Shown in pieces: positions 23,740 to 32,719 of a stretch of DNA of 34,892 nucleotides (its first letter is position 1; every line of letters begins with the position of its first letter). Source of the stretch: JBGVMW01 sp045125095. GTDB taxonomy: Bacteria > Bacillota > Clostridia > Lachnospirales > Lachnospiraceae. Where the stretch lies: the NCBI GenBank assembly GCA_045125095.1, contig JBGVMW010000261.1:1-34892 (forward strand), given 5' to 3'. The notes below the pieces were generated by a model that was not told where the DNA came from, ran no database searches, and worked only from the letters and a program-made list of their open reading frames with translations. The position numbers and the translations under genes are program-made.

Positions 23740-24933
23740 TTGGAAAATAAGACGGAAGAAAGACAAGAAGCAAGGGCTATTACTAAAGTTATCGATAGTG
23801 GGCAGAAAAACAAACAAAATGTAAATAGCCAAATCTACGGTATAAGCTTTGGTACAGATTATGTATGTATTGCAAAATTGGATCAGAATGGTAATCCAGA
23901 GGTTATTCAGAATTTTGAAGATGGAACATATACTTTAGCATCAGCGGTATACTTTGAGGAAGATTCAGAAAATATTCTTTGTGGTGAGTCGGCAAAGGAA
24001 TATATGGAAATTTCTCCTAATAGATTAATTCAGTTTTTTAAAAGAGATATGGGTAGGACTTATAGTATTGATGGTAAGGAATACACTTCAATTGAAATTT
24101 TGGCATTGATTTTGAAAAAACTTAAGCAGATGGCAGAAGTACAGGGAGAGTTGGTAAATGACATTGTTTTAACTGTTCCTAATTATTGGACATCAAAAGA
24201 AATTCAAGCAATTACAAATTCTGTTGAAATGGCAGGGATGAATGTAAAAAATGTAATTGGAGAAACCAATGCTGCAGTTATAAGTTATATCTATAAAGAA
24301 GAGAATGTTAATCAAAATGTATTAGTATTTGATTTGGGGGGCTCTACATTAGATGTATCTGTTGCAAGGATTGAATGTGAATCAGATAAAAAAATTAGGA
24401 GAATTTCGATAATTCAGTGTGATGGGGATGAACAATTAGGGGGCAACAATTGGGATGATGTTCTTTATAATATCTTATTAGATAAATATTGTACGGAAGT
24501 GGGAATGGAACTAGATAATCTTGATTTTGATACAAGACAAAGTATTAGAAGTAAGGTTGATAAGACAAAGAAAATGCTTTCATATAATAATATTGTAAAG
24601 GTTAGAGTCAGGTCGGAAGCAGGTCCTATATGTATAAATGTTACCAGAGATGAATTTGAAGAGTGTACACGACATCTTCTTATTAGAGCGGTAGATGTTA
24701 TGGAAAGATTACTATATGAGGTTGGAGATATTTGTATTGATAAAGTCTTGTTGGTAGGTGGAGCTACACAAATGCCAATGGTTAAGGAGGCTATAGAATC
24801 TAGATTTCCTGGAAGAGTTATGATAGAAGAACCAGATAGAGCTGTGGCAAAGGGAGCTGCATTGTTTGCGGCAAATAATGTTGCTTCTGAATATGGAACA
24901 GTTATAAACTTTTCAGAAATTGATAAAAGTTAG
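23740..24933 (+). CDS. Degenerate Hsp70 C (nucleotide domain only)
   Basis: This protein is a close paralogue of Hsp70 A: CIAKLDQNGNPEVIQN and GTYTLASAVYFEEDS are shared exactly or nearly so. It ends after the nucleotide domain and lacks any substrate domain. Key motifs are altered: GIDLGTTYS is GISFGTDYV, DEPTAAAVSY is GETNAAVISY, and DLGGGTFD is DLGGSTLD; VGGATQMP remains. ATP binding or hydrolysis is therefore likely lost, and it could be a dominant-negative or regulatory pseudo-chaperone. The start is placed at TTG 23740, behind GGAGAAG; ATG 23716 is an in-frame alternative but its AAAGGA is only 1 nt away. The frame is intact over almost 400 codons, which argues that it is still expressed. 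Confidence 0.8.
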   Translation: MENKTEERQEARAITKVIDSGQKNKQNVNSQIYGISFGTDYVCIAKLDQNGNPEVIQNFEDGTYTLASAVYFEEDSENILCGESAKEYMEISPNRLIQFFKRDMGRTYSIDGKEYTSIEILALILKKLKQMAEVQGELVNDIVLTVPNYWTSKEIQAITNSVEMAGMNVKNVIGETNAAVISYIYKEENVNQNVLVFDLGGSTLDVSVARIECESDKKIRRISIIQCDGDEQLGGNNWDDVLYNILLDKYCTEVGMELDNLDFDTRQSIRSKVDKTKKMLSYNNIVKVRVRSEAGPICINVTRDEFEECTRHLLIRAVDVMERLLYEVGDICIDKVLLVGGATQMPMVKEAIESRFPGRVMIEEPDRAVAKGAALFAANNVASEYGTVINFSEIDKS

Positions 24934-25015
24934 GACTCAGTATGATATCGACTACAAACGAGCATATGCCTGAATTTATGCCATTAAGATGATTATCTTT
25001 GGAGAAATTAATTTA

Positions 25016-25328
25016 ATGGAACGTAGAAATTATTATGAAATAATAGACAGATTATCGTTTGATCCGATGGAAATCAAGGATAGGAAAAAAATTGACACTA
25101 CAGACTTGTAAAAATTGCAGAGGAAAAAGAGGTATTGCAGACATAGAATTAGATAGTATACAACATTAGCAAGAATTTGATATGTACGATAATATTAAGG
25201 CGTGTCTTACTGATAGGATTCGTAGAAAAACGGAGGTAGATGTGATGAAGCAAAAGCCACTTCTGAAGTTGATGTTGCTTGTGAGTATTATGAAAGAGAG
25301 TGATAAAGAATGCATGATGGCTTTGTAA
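25016..25328 (+). pseudogene. Relic of the J-like gene
   Basis: Frame 1 from ATG 25016 reads MERRNYYEIIDRLSFDPMEI then KDRKKIDTTDL and stops, nearly identical to the start of the 1041-residue protein (MAERRNYYEIIDKLPFDPME). In other frames of the same stretch, DNIKACLTDRIRRKTEVDVM then KQKPLLKLM and MKESDKECMMAL match its DDIKACLTDKERRKVEADAM and following residues. Stop codons and frameshifts break the copy. About 110 codons remain, and the zinc-ribbon and FN3 parts are gone. It lies between Hsp70 C and GTPase 3, the same order as in the intact module. Confidence 0.85.
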
Positions 25329-25455
25329 CTTGTTGAATTGCGCAAACCCGGTAAAGAAAAAAGGTATCATTTTTCATGCAAAAAATGTGGTAAAAAAATT
25401 TGGCTTACTAATTATACTAAGTGTAATAAAGGTGGTGGTAATATTGTTGGGACGT

Positions 25456-26289
25456 ATGTCAGAGAATACGATAAAACTATTTAACTATGATAGAGAAGTA
25501 AGAATTAGATTGATAGGTGGCTATCGTTCTGGAAAAACGACTTATTACACTATGCTATTGAAAGAAATACAAGAAAAATTAGCTGCACAAATGCTTGTTG
25601 CTCCTTTTGATAGAAATAGTTATGAAAAGTGGGAAGAAGATTATGACTCTATTCAGAATGGTTTAGAAGTTTGTACTACTCAAGTAGGACACTTAAAACC
25701 TCAGAGGTGGCTACTCACTAGCAGAAAGAAGAGATGTATAAACAAATCAAGAAAACAATATTTAATAAATTTTATGGATAGAGCATCAGAGCTGTTTATG
25801 CTAAATAATTATACTGAGGATACTATTAATTCCTCGGACTATATTTTTTTGTTTGTCAGTATTACAGGCTTAATAAAGCACTATGATGATGAAGTGGATA
25901 TGATAACAAAAATGAGTTGCTATATTCATAAGGCAATGAATTTACCTATCACAAAAAAAATCCATAATCCAGTGGCTGTCATATTCACGAAAATGGATTT
26001 GTGTGTTGATGAAATGGATAAAGGACTAGAAATGAGCCTGTTAACAAATCCCATAGACTATAATAGGTTTTATACATACGATTATTTGGCTGATAGTGAA
26101 AAAATCGCAGAATGGTTAATTTGTAATAAAAAAGAAGAATTTTTGACTGTTTTAGAATTACATTTTAATGACTTTTTGCTATTTTGTAGTGCATCTCTCT
26201 TAAAAAAATCAGAGGTTGAATTCGATGTAAAGCCACAAGGAGTGTTGAATCCTTTTTTATGGATGTTAGGTCGAGAAAAATTTAGATAG
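25456..26289 (+). CDS. Degenerate P-loop GTPase 3, paralogue of GTPase 2
   Basis: The frame is open from 25330, but the coding match to GTPase 2 starts near ATG 25456 (MSENTIKLFNYDREVRIRLI). G1 is intact as GGYRSGKT and G4 as TKMD, while G3 is DRASE where GTPase 2 has DGAGE, so the Gly that contacts gamma-phosphate is lost. ITGLIKHYDDEVDMITKMSC and VLNPFLWMLGREKF align with LDPVMWVLANEKI of GTPase 2. The zinc ribbon expected upstream is present in another frame (SCKKCGKKIWLTNYTKCN, starting near 25374), so the N-terminus was lost by frameshift. The protein may bind but not switch, or may be a decaying copy. No convincing Shine-Dalgarno site precedes 25456 (GGTGG near 25430), so the start is uncertain. 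Confidence 0.7.
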   Translation: MSENTIKLFNYDREVRIRLIGGYRSGKTTYYTMLLKEIQEKLAAQMLVAPFDRNSYEKWEEDYDSIQNGLEVCTTQVGHLKPQRWLLTSRKKRCINKSRKQYLINFMDRASELFMLNNYTEDTINSSDYIFLFVSITGLIKHYDDEVDMITKMSCYIHKAMNLPITKKIHNPVAVIFTKMDLCVDEMDKGLEMSLLTNPIDYNRFYTYDYLADSEKIAEWLICNKKEEFLTVLELHFNDFLLFCSASLLKKSEVEFDVKPQGVLNPFLWMLGREKFR

Positions 26290-26377
26290 GATAGGGAGAT
26301 AAGTGTATGGCTGAAGTTGTTACGCAGAAGCCGTATGAATAAATAAAAGAGTATTGTAGAGAACGGGGGATGAGGAT

Positions 26378-26713
26378 ATGTCAGACGAGGAAAAGGACGA
26401 GTTTGATACGAATTTTGATAAAGCAATGTCTGATTTATATGAGGTTGATGATTCATATAGCGATGACGACCAAACTGGTGAGGCCGAGATGGATGAGAAA
26501 AAAATGGAATTATCAAATGTTGAAATGGATAAAGTAAAAGGGAGTCTTCGGGAAAGATATGGATACGAAAATATGTCTGACGAACACAAGGCAACATTTG
26601 ATGAACAACTAGAGCAATACTGTGATGACAACTTTGATGTTGTCAAAGATGACAAAGAGCAAGATAAAGTTAAAGAAAATCAAAATGCAAAAGTTAAGGA
26701 ATTAATTAGATAG
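26378..26713 (+). CDS. Acidic protein with an internal repeat
   Basis: I do not recognise a family. The 111 residues are strongly acidic and probably partly disordered. Two similar helical units are visible: MSDEEKDEFDTNFDKAMSDL at the start and MSDEHKATFDEQLEQYCDDN near residue 66, separated by an Asp-rich linker and VEMDKVKGSLRERYGYEN. A Lys/Asn-rich tail follows. GGGGGATGAGG precedes ATG 26378. It lies between the GTPase 3 relic and the transglutaminase-like gene, with 14 nt to the latter, so it may be an inhibitor or chaperone partner for that protein. That is a guess from position. Confidence 0.7.
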   Translation: MSDEEKDEFDTNFDKAMSDLYEVDDSYSDDDQTGEAEMDEKKMELSNVEMDKVKGSLRERYGYENMSDEHKATFDEQLEQYCDDNFDVVKDDKEQDKVKENQNAKVKELIR

Positions 26714-26727
26714 AGGAATGTGTGCAT

Positions 26728-27684
26728 ATGCAAGATTATTTATACTATTATGAATCATTAAGTAACAAAGAAAAGGAAATATATAAAAAAATTGAAAATG
26801 CAATAAATAATATGCATAGGAAAGTAATGGTAGATAATAGTATAAAATCTAAGAATTTAACAAAAATATTACAATTCGTATTATTAGATAATCCAAAATA
26901 TTTTTATGTAAATATCCAAAAATTTAGAGAAATAGATACTTTTTTCAATAAGGAAATAGAATTTGATTACATTTACACTAGAGAAGAGCAGGAAGTTTTA
27001 TCTGAAAGAATATTAAACAGAGCAAAGTGGATTATAAATACATATTGTAAGCGTTTAAGCCAATATGAACAGATAAAAACATTATATAAATACTTTATAA
27101 CAACATGTGCTTATAGCGAGGCTCAGTATAATGAAGCACATTCAATCGTTGGAGCGTTGTTAAATGAGGAAGCAGTTTGTCAAGGATATGCATATGCATT
27201 TAAATATTTGATGGACAAATTAGGGATAAAATGTATGGTGGTAAGTGGGCATTTAGGGGTTGAACCACATGCCTGGAATATAGTATGGATTAATAGCAAG
27301 TCTTATCATGTTGATGTTACAGTAGGCATTACTATAAGTAAAGATTTTGGTGTGAGGTATGACTATCTGTGTGTAGATGATAAATTTATTACGCAAACAC
27401 ATTCATTTGAAAAAAATATTCCCGAATGCAGTAATGATGATATGAATTATTTCTCTTTGAACGGGTTCATTGTGAATAGTGAGTATGAGTTGATGAGTTT
27501 TTTTAAAAATAAATGTGAGGGTGATGAGATATTTGCAATTAGAATTGGTAACGCATTTGAAAAACGCATGGAGAATGAGTTAGATAGTGTTATGAATAAA
27601 TTATTTCAGTGTGTAGAAAAGGGGTATGAAGTTAACTATTCCTATCAAAATTCTATTCTGTATGTTAAGGTCTTAAGAAGGTGA
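26728..27684 (+). CDS. Transglutaminase-like cysteine protein
   Basis: Transglutaminase-fold enzymes act on amide bonds by crosslinking, amidase or protease chemistry. The catalytic triad is visible: Cys in NEEAVCQGYAYAFKYLMDKL, His in VEPHAWNIVWINSKSYH, and Asp in HVDVT (positions 151, 181 and 196 from ATG 26728). Upstream are helices (YESLSNKEKEIYKKIENAIN), typical of the extension that precedes such domains. There is no signal peptide, so it should act in the cytoplasm. ATG 26728 is chosen because GAGGA lies 10 nt upstream; GTG 26722 is also in frame. In a conflict system it would be a candidate effector or an activator of the CHAT protein. Alternatives include a non-toxic peptidase. Confidence 0.88.
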   Translation: MQDYLYYYESLSNKEKEIYKKIENAINNMHRKVMVDNSIKSKNLTKILQFVLLDNPKYFYVNIQKFREIDTFFNKEIEFDYIYTREEQEVLSERILNRAKWIINTYCKRLSQYEQIKTLYKYFITTCAYSEAQYNEAHSIVGALLNEEAVCQGYAYAFKYLMDKLGIKCMVVSGHLGVEPHAWNIVWINSKSYHVDVTVGITISKDFGVRYDYLCVDDKFITQTHSFEKNIPECSNDDMNYFSLNGFIVNSEYELMSFFKNKCEGDEIFAIRIGNAFEKRMENELDSVMNKLFQCVEKGYEVNYSYQNSILYVKVLRR

Positions 27685-27763
27685 ATTTTAATTCGGGAAA
27701 AATAATCTTTTAAAGATTAAGTACTTGAAAATATTCAAAGAAAAGCAAAGGAGAAATTATATT

Positions 27764-28111
27764 ATGATGGAAAGATTATTTGGGAGTACGTTAGAAGAGC
27801 AACTGAAATTTTTAAGATATCGGATTTTGATTAGTGTCATTGTGTCATTTGTAGGTTGTGTTACAATGTTTAGCTCATCTGCTGGAAGTGTAATAATTGT
27901 GTTAGTTGCTTACGTTTGGGCATGGACTTTTTTAAAGAGATGGTTTGGAATCACAACAATAGGGGCAATATTTTCGGGAAATGTTGTGATTGCAGTACTT
28001 CTGTTTGTAGCATATTTGGTGATTGGCTATCTTATCGGTTTAGTTACATTTATTATGGGGGTGATTAGATATATTCAAATCAAAATTATTATGCATAAAG
28101 AGGCGCAGTAA
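27764..28111 (+). CDS. Small membrane protein (115 aa)
   Basis: I do not recognise a family. After a short cytoplasmic start (MMERLFGSTLEEQLKFLRYR) there are three hydrophobic spans (roughly ILISVIVSFVGCVTMF, AGSVIIVLVAYVWAWTFL, and VVIAVLLFVAYLVIGYLIGL with LVTFIMGVI), then a basic end. AAAGGAG at 27747-27753 supports ATG 27764; the frame is open back to 27725. It is 1 nt from the CHAT gene, so they are almost surely translated together. A role as membrane anchor or pore partner of the CHAT protein is plausible but unproven. Confidence 0.75.
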   Translation: MMERLFGSTLEEQLKFLRYRILISVIVSFVGCVTMFSSSAGSVIIVLVAYVWAWTFLKRWFGITTIGAIFSGNVVIAVLLFVAYLVIGYLIGLVTFIMGVIRYIQIKIIMHKEAQ

Positions 28112-28112
28112 T

Positions 28113-31100
28113 ATGCTTGAAGACTTAAAGAAACGGGTGTTAGAGTTACATAAGGAGATTGAAAATGTAAAAGATAAGGAATTAACTTATCTTCTTAGGG
28201 CAATAATAGGAGATGACTCAGAATCAGATCTGAATAGAAGAAATGACTTTAATGTTACAAATTTGACATTTCATTGTCTCGCAGTTGATGTTGAATGTCA
28301 ATTAATTGAAATTGGATGTGATGAATTTGTATCAGATATAGAAAAAGATATTACGGAATCTTTAAGTTTAGTTCAAAAGTGTGAATATAAATGGGAAATG
28401 ACAAAAAGTGTTATTTCTGATGCGACAGACTTACTTTGTGCCATATGCCATACCGAGGAAGCCATCTTACAAAGAAATATGTCAGCATACGTTCCAAAAG
28501 AAATTCGTGAAAATTGTGAAATTACGGATAGTATGTATTATTTGTTTACGGATGTTGCAAATAAGCTAGTAGAGCAAGATAATCTTTCGTGTGCGAGTCA
28601 CTTAATAACAAATTTGTGTATATATAGTAGAAGAAGAAATAATATTCGATTTCATCAGGAATTGGTAATAAGAGTATTGGATATTATTGAATTAGATTTT
28701 GAGACAGTGTGTAGAATTTGTAGTATTGAGGAAGAAAGTTTTGATCAAAGTGTAAATGATTATGCTGCTGATTTTTATTGGAAGTATGCTTGTGCATTAT
28801 TGAAATCTCAAAATAAAGTATCTGCTAAGTTCTATTACAACAAGTGCTATGTTTTGCGAAGAGATTTATATGGAGAAAACGATTGGTTTACAGTCCGGGC
28901 AAGGCGGAATATTGAATTTTTAGAGTATATTTCACTGAATAATCAGAGTTCGAAAGAATATTTGATTTCTTTTGTATTTAATATAGAGAATAATGTATAT
29001 GAAATACCAGAAGATGTAAACATAGTGAAATTAATCGAGGCCGAAACATTATTATCATTATTGTTTGGAATATCAGGAACATTTAATAATACAGATGATC
29101 TATCTGAATATGATGCGCTTATATCGATATATGAAAGTATCTGTGATAAATATAAGGATTGCGGCAAGCCTTGTGTGAGTTGGAGATTTGCATGGAATTT
29201 TCGAGGTAGTTATTATTTACTTTCAGAAAATTATATATTGGCTGAAAAGGCATTTCAAAATGCTTTATTAGAAGATGCGACAACAGATGTTAAAGAGATT
29301 CTCAATGATGAACAAATAAAAAGTAATCTTTTACTGATATACGAAGTGCAGAATGATATTGAAAAATCATCTACCTTATTTTCGGAGTTGTTAGATATTA
29401 TTGATTCGGATGAAGATAAAGAAGTTATAAGTCAAACTGATCAATTGAGAGTATATTCTATGCTGATTAGTAGATATTATCAATCGGATATTGTATTAGA
29501 TGAGACTGAAATTATAGAGATAAAAGGATTTGTTCATGATCGTTGCAAATCAGTAATAAATCTAGAAATGGTAGGGAATGATAGTTGTACAGGGGATGCA
29601 GTATTAATAGAAATAGCCGCAGTATTTTTTATGCAATGTGAAGTAGTAGATTTTCAAGAACAACAGCTATATTTAGAAGCTTTAGTTAATATCGAATGTG
29701 ATCCTGTGAAATATAAGTTGTCTATGGCGCAGAAATATTGGCTATTTTATGTAGAGGCATTACTTTCATGGAATCTTGGATTACCAGAGGCTGAAAAGCA
29801 TTTTGAGAAATATTTAAAAGAAATACAAAATGTAAATATTGCTAGTATTAATAAGGCGATGATGTATCAGGCTGCAGCCGCATATTATGGTAAGCATGAA
29901 AAATTTAATTTGTCATCTTACTATTTAAACTGTGCAATGGAATCCCTTACGGATATGTGGCACAAATGTGTAAGATACTCTAATGATAGTAGATTGATTC
30001 AGATTTTGGAACCAGTGCATGGAGTATATAGTGCAATTTATGCGGTAATGAGAAATTATCCAGATGTTGAAATGGGCTATGATGCTGTTATAAAATTTAA
30101 GGCATTGGCATCATTAGTTGGTCGAGAGCGAAATAGAATAATTCATGAATTGGGATTTGACACTGACTTAATAAAAAGAATTAATGCATTACAAAATAAG
30201 ATTGCAGACATATACACACAAAATATTTTTCTAGAGGAAAATATTGAAGTAAATAATATGGAAATGCAGTTGAGAAACTTGGAAGTAGAGTTTGCTAAGC
30301 AGTTCCCAGAAAATGGCACATTTGTTGATACTACAATAAAGTTAGTGAAAGAGAATGTTCCAGAAAACTCTTTGGTAATAGAGTTTGTTTTGACGGTAAA
30401 TGAATATGGTCGAACACAGTCCGAAAATGTGGATCAAACAGAACATATAGATATTTTCGATGTCTATATAATGAAAAAAGAAAAAGACAATGTTTCTACA
30501 AAGCGGATAATAATTGATAATGCTCTTGAAATTATTGATAAAGCGGAAAATTTTGTTGGGATGCTACAAAGTCTATCAAGTAATGATTCGGAGGAGAATG
30601 AGAAATTTGATTTAGAAGAGTTACGCCAGGATCTATATTATTCACTTATTAAGCCGATTATTCGCGATATTGAAGGAACAAATACGATTTACATTGCACC
30701 TGATTTGGGGCTTATAAATTTGCCATTTGAATTATTGTACGATGGTGAGCGATGGGACTATGAACATAATATTTTAAAAATTGAATGTGCTCGTGATTTG
30801 TTGTATAAGTCAGATGGTTCGGAATATACTAAACAAGGATTGGTAATTGGTAATCCAGCTTATGAAGTGAAAGAAAAGATTATAACAACCGGAAAGAGAA
30901 TCAAACCGGATTACAGTCGAAGAGTCGAAATTGATTTATCCACAATAGAACCATTGCCATATGCGGAAATAGAGGCAAAGAGAGTTGCAATGTATTTAAA
31001 CACTATACCTTTTATTGGAATGAATGCAACAAAGGAGAAAATTCTTAATGCATATGGTTATAGAAATATACATATTGCTACACACGGATTTTTTGATTTG

Positions 31101-31655
31101 GATGGACAGACAGAATCGATATATTCGTCATGTCTATTGCTTGCAGGAGTCAAGAATTGGACTGAGAATAGCGTGATATCAGAAAAGTATGGTAATGGAA
31201 TTGTAACTGCAGATGAGATAAGCAGATTGGATTTGAAGTCGACTGACTTAGTTGTGTTATCTTCATGTCTGAACGGTAGAAATGACAGTATTATTAACAA
31301 AGGATTTCAAGGAATGGTAGGAGCATTTGCAGCCGCAGGTGTGAGTTATGTGATTGCGCATCTTTGGAATGCACCGGAATCTGTTAGTACAGTTATTTTA
31401 ATGGACACATTTTATTATCTCTATATAGAAGAAAAAATGAGTCCTCCGATTGCATTGGCAAAAGCAAAAGAATATTTAAGAACAATATCAGTTGGTAAAA
31501 TGAAAAAACAAGGATGGTTTGATTACGTTCGAAATAATATGCTTCCATATGAGTATCAGAGAGATATAGATTTATTAGAAAATGTAAATGATCGTTTTAG
31601 ACCATTTAAGAATGAAACTTATTGGGGTGGATTTACGTGTTATCGTTGTAATTAA
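28113..31655 (+). CDS. TPR-CHAT caspase-like protein (1180 aa)
   Basis: The C-terminal third is a CHAT domain, a caspase-clan cysteine protease. His991 lies in NIHIATHGFFDLDG and Cys1052 in DLVVLSSCLNGRND, with the preceding TIYIAPDLGLINLPFELLYD and the late VGAFAAAGVSYVIAHLWNAP typical of the family. The first 700 residues are helical with repeat-like units (YYKYACALLKSQNK-type, SWRFAWNFRGSYYLLSENYI, MMYQAAAAYYGKHEKFNLSS) that fit TPR. TPR-CHAT proteins are known protease effectors, including in CRISPR-linked and other conflict systems, where the repeats sense an activator. There is no membrane segment. It follows the small membrane gene by 1 nt. It is the best candidate for the killing or processing activity of the cluster. 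Confidence 0.9.
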   Translation: MLEDLKKRVLELHKEIENVKDKELTYLLRAIIGDDSESDLNRRNDFNVTNLTFHCLAVDVECQLIEIGCDEFVSDIEKDITESLSLVQKCEYKWEMTKSVISDATDLLCAICHTEEAILQRNMSAYVPKEIRENCEITDSMYYLFTDVANKLVEQDNLSCASHLITNLCIYSRRRNNIRFHQELVIRVLDIIELDFETVCRICSIEEESFDQSVNDYAADFYWKYACALLKSQNKVSAKFYYNKCYVLRRDLYGENDWFTVRARRNIEFLEYISLNNQSSKEYLISFVFNIENNVYEIPEDVNIVKLIEAETLLSLLFGISGTFNNTDDLSEYDALISIYESICDKYKDCGKPCVSWRFAWNFRGSYYLLSENYILAEKAFQNALLEDATTDVKEILNDEQIKSNLLLIYEVQNDIEKSSTLFSELLDIIDSDEDKEVISQTDQLRVYSMLISRYYQSDIVLDETEIIEIKGFVHDRCKSVINLEMVGNDSCTGDAVLIEIAAVFFMQCEVVDFQEQQLYLEALVNIECDPVKYKLSMAQKYWLFYVEALLSWNLGLPEAEKHFEKYLKEIQNVNIASINKAMMYQAAAAYYGKHEKFNLSSYYLNCAMESLTDMWHKCVRYSNDSRLIQILEPVHGVYSAIYAVMRNYPDVEMGYDAVIKFKALASLVGRERNRIIHELGFDTDLIKRINALQNKIADIYTQNIFLEENIEVNNMEMQLRNLEVEFAKQFPENGTFVDTTIKLVKENVPENSLVIEFVLTVNEYGRTQSENVDQTEHIDIFDVYIMKKEKDNVSTKRIIIDNALEIIDKAENFVGMLQSLSSNDSEENEKFDLEELRQDLYYSLIKPIIRDIEGTNTIYIAPDLGLINLPFELLYDGERWDYEHNILKIECARDLLYKSDGSEYTKQGLVIGNPAYEVKEKIITTGKRIKPDYSRRVEIDLSTIEPLPYAEIEAKRVAMYLNTIPFIGMNATKEKILNAYGYRNIHIATHGFFDLDGQTESIYSSCLLLAGVKNWTENSVISEKYGNGIVTADEISRLDLKSTDLVVLSSCLNGRNDSIINKGFQGMVGAFAAAGVSYVIAHLWNAPESVSTVILMDTFYYLYIEEKMSPPIALAKAKEYLRTISVGKMKKQGWFDYVRNNMLPYEYQRDIDLLENVNDRFRPFKNETYWGGFTCYRCN

Positions 31656-31681
31656 CAAAAAGGAGAGAGGAAGGTAATCTG

Positions 31682-32719
31682 ATGAATGATGGAGTCGATA
31701 TGAATGCTCAAGTTGAGCATATAAAGTTATTGCAGGAGAAAAAAAGAACTGAGGTACAGAAAGCAGCGAATTTAATCAATCAACAATACATAAAGTGCTA
31801 TGAGGGCGATGAAAATGCATTTCAAAGTTTGATAGTATTACTTGATAAAATGTATAATGGATTGGTGCGAAGGCAGTTATATTTGGCAGGATGCTTTAAT
31901 GATGAAAATGAACATACTGCAATGCAGGATGCTAGGTTAGCAGTATGGAGTTATGTTCAAAAGACTAGGCAAGAAAAGAAAGCCGCGATTTCTTTTGCCA
32001 GTTATTGTAAGGGTATATATTTTCATAAAGTATCGGATGTAATAAGACAAGAATATAAATCCCAAATTAAGTATGGTGGAGAATTTATATCATTAGAAGC
32101 AGATGCTTTGGGTGAAACGCGAGGCAAGGTAGGGGATTATGTGGAATCTCCCCAATATAAAGGAAATAGCCCCGAATTAATTATAGCGGCCGATGAAGGG
32201 AGAAGTATATTTGATAAATGTTTTATAATGTATTGTGAAGCTATGACAGTTGTTGACGCAGCACCACAGAGAAAAGTTGCATTATATTATGCAAGAGTAT
32301 TACCACATGTATTACAAGTTTGTTACAACGTTGATACAATTCCTGATGGAAAGGCGGCATCACCAAAATGGGCAATAAAGAGTATGGGAAAAAGAAATCT
32401 TTTAATGCTGGGAAATGAATCACAAGAACAGATGCAACAATTCATAAAGCATACTTTGAGATGGTCTGAAGACTTTTGGATGCAGATGGAAGAAAAAATA
32501 GAGACATCAGTAGGTGCTTTACAAATAAAAGATGTCATATTTGTGAATGAATATGATGAAAAACAAATTGGGCATATGACGGATTATATGCATAAAATTG
32601 TTGCGAAAGAATGGTTGAAAGAAGCAAAGAAAGATTCCGTTTTTCTTGCTAAAGCAATTGAACATACTACAGAGATGGACAAAATTAGCAGTATGCTGAA
32701 GGGAGGTCAATCAAGATGA
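31682..32719 (+). CDS. Sigma-70 region 2-like protein
   Basis: Residues about 39-125 (GDENAFQSLIVLLDKMYNGL, then QDARLAVWSYV and SFASYCKGIYFHKVSDVIRQ) resemble region 2 of extracytoplasmic sigma factors, which binds core RNA polymerase and the -10 element. The rest (about 125-345) is helical but no clear region 4 helix-turn-helix is visible, so it may be an unusual or non-promoter-binding member. AAGGAGAGAGG precedes ATG 31682. The gene overlaps the next one by 4 nt (ATGA), the arrangement usual for a sigma factor and its anti-sigma protein. It may turn on the cluster or a cellular response when released. Confidence 0.6.
   Translation: MNDGVDMNAQVEHIKLLQEKKRTEVQKAANLINQQYIKCYEGDENAFQSLIVLLDKMYNGLVRRQLYLAGCFNDENEHTAMQDARLAVWSYVQKTRQEKKAAISFASYCKGIYFHKVSDVIRQEYKSQIKYGGEFISLEADALGETRGKVGDYVESPQYKGNSPELIIAADEGRSIFDKCFIMYCEAMTVVDAAPQRKVALYYARVLPHVLQVCYNVDTIPDGKAASPKWAIKSMGKRNLLMLGNESQEQMQQFIKHTLRWSEDFWMQMEEKIETSVGALQIKDVIFVNEYDEKQIGHMTDYMHKIVAKEWLKEAKKDSVFLAKAIEHTTEMDKISSMLKGGQSR

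Noticed and set aside
25330..25455. Upstream extension of GTPase 3 (from TTG 25330)
   Set aside because: The real zinc-ribbon remnant is in another frame here, so this translation is an out-of-frame reading of old coding sequence.
26307..26339. 11-codon frame MAEVVTQKPYE before the acidic protein
   Set aside because: It has a possible site and in-frame continuation IKEYCRERGM after one stop, so it could be a gene relic, but it is too short to support.
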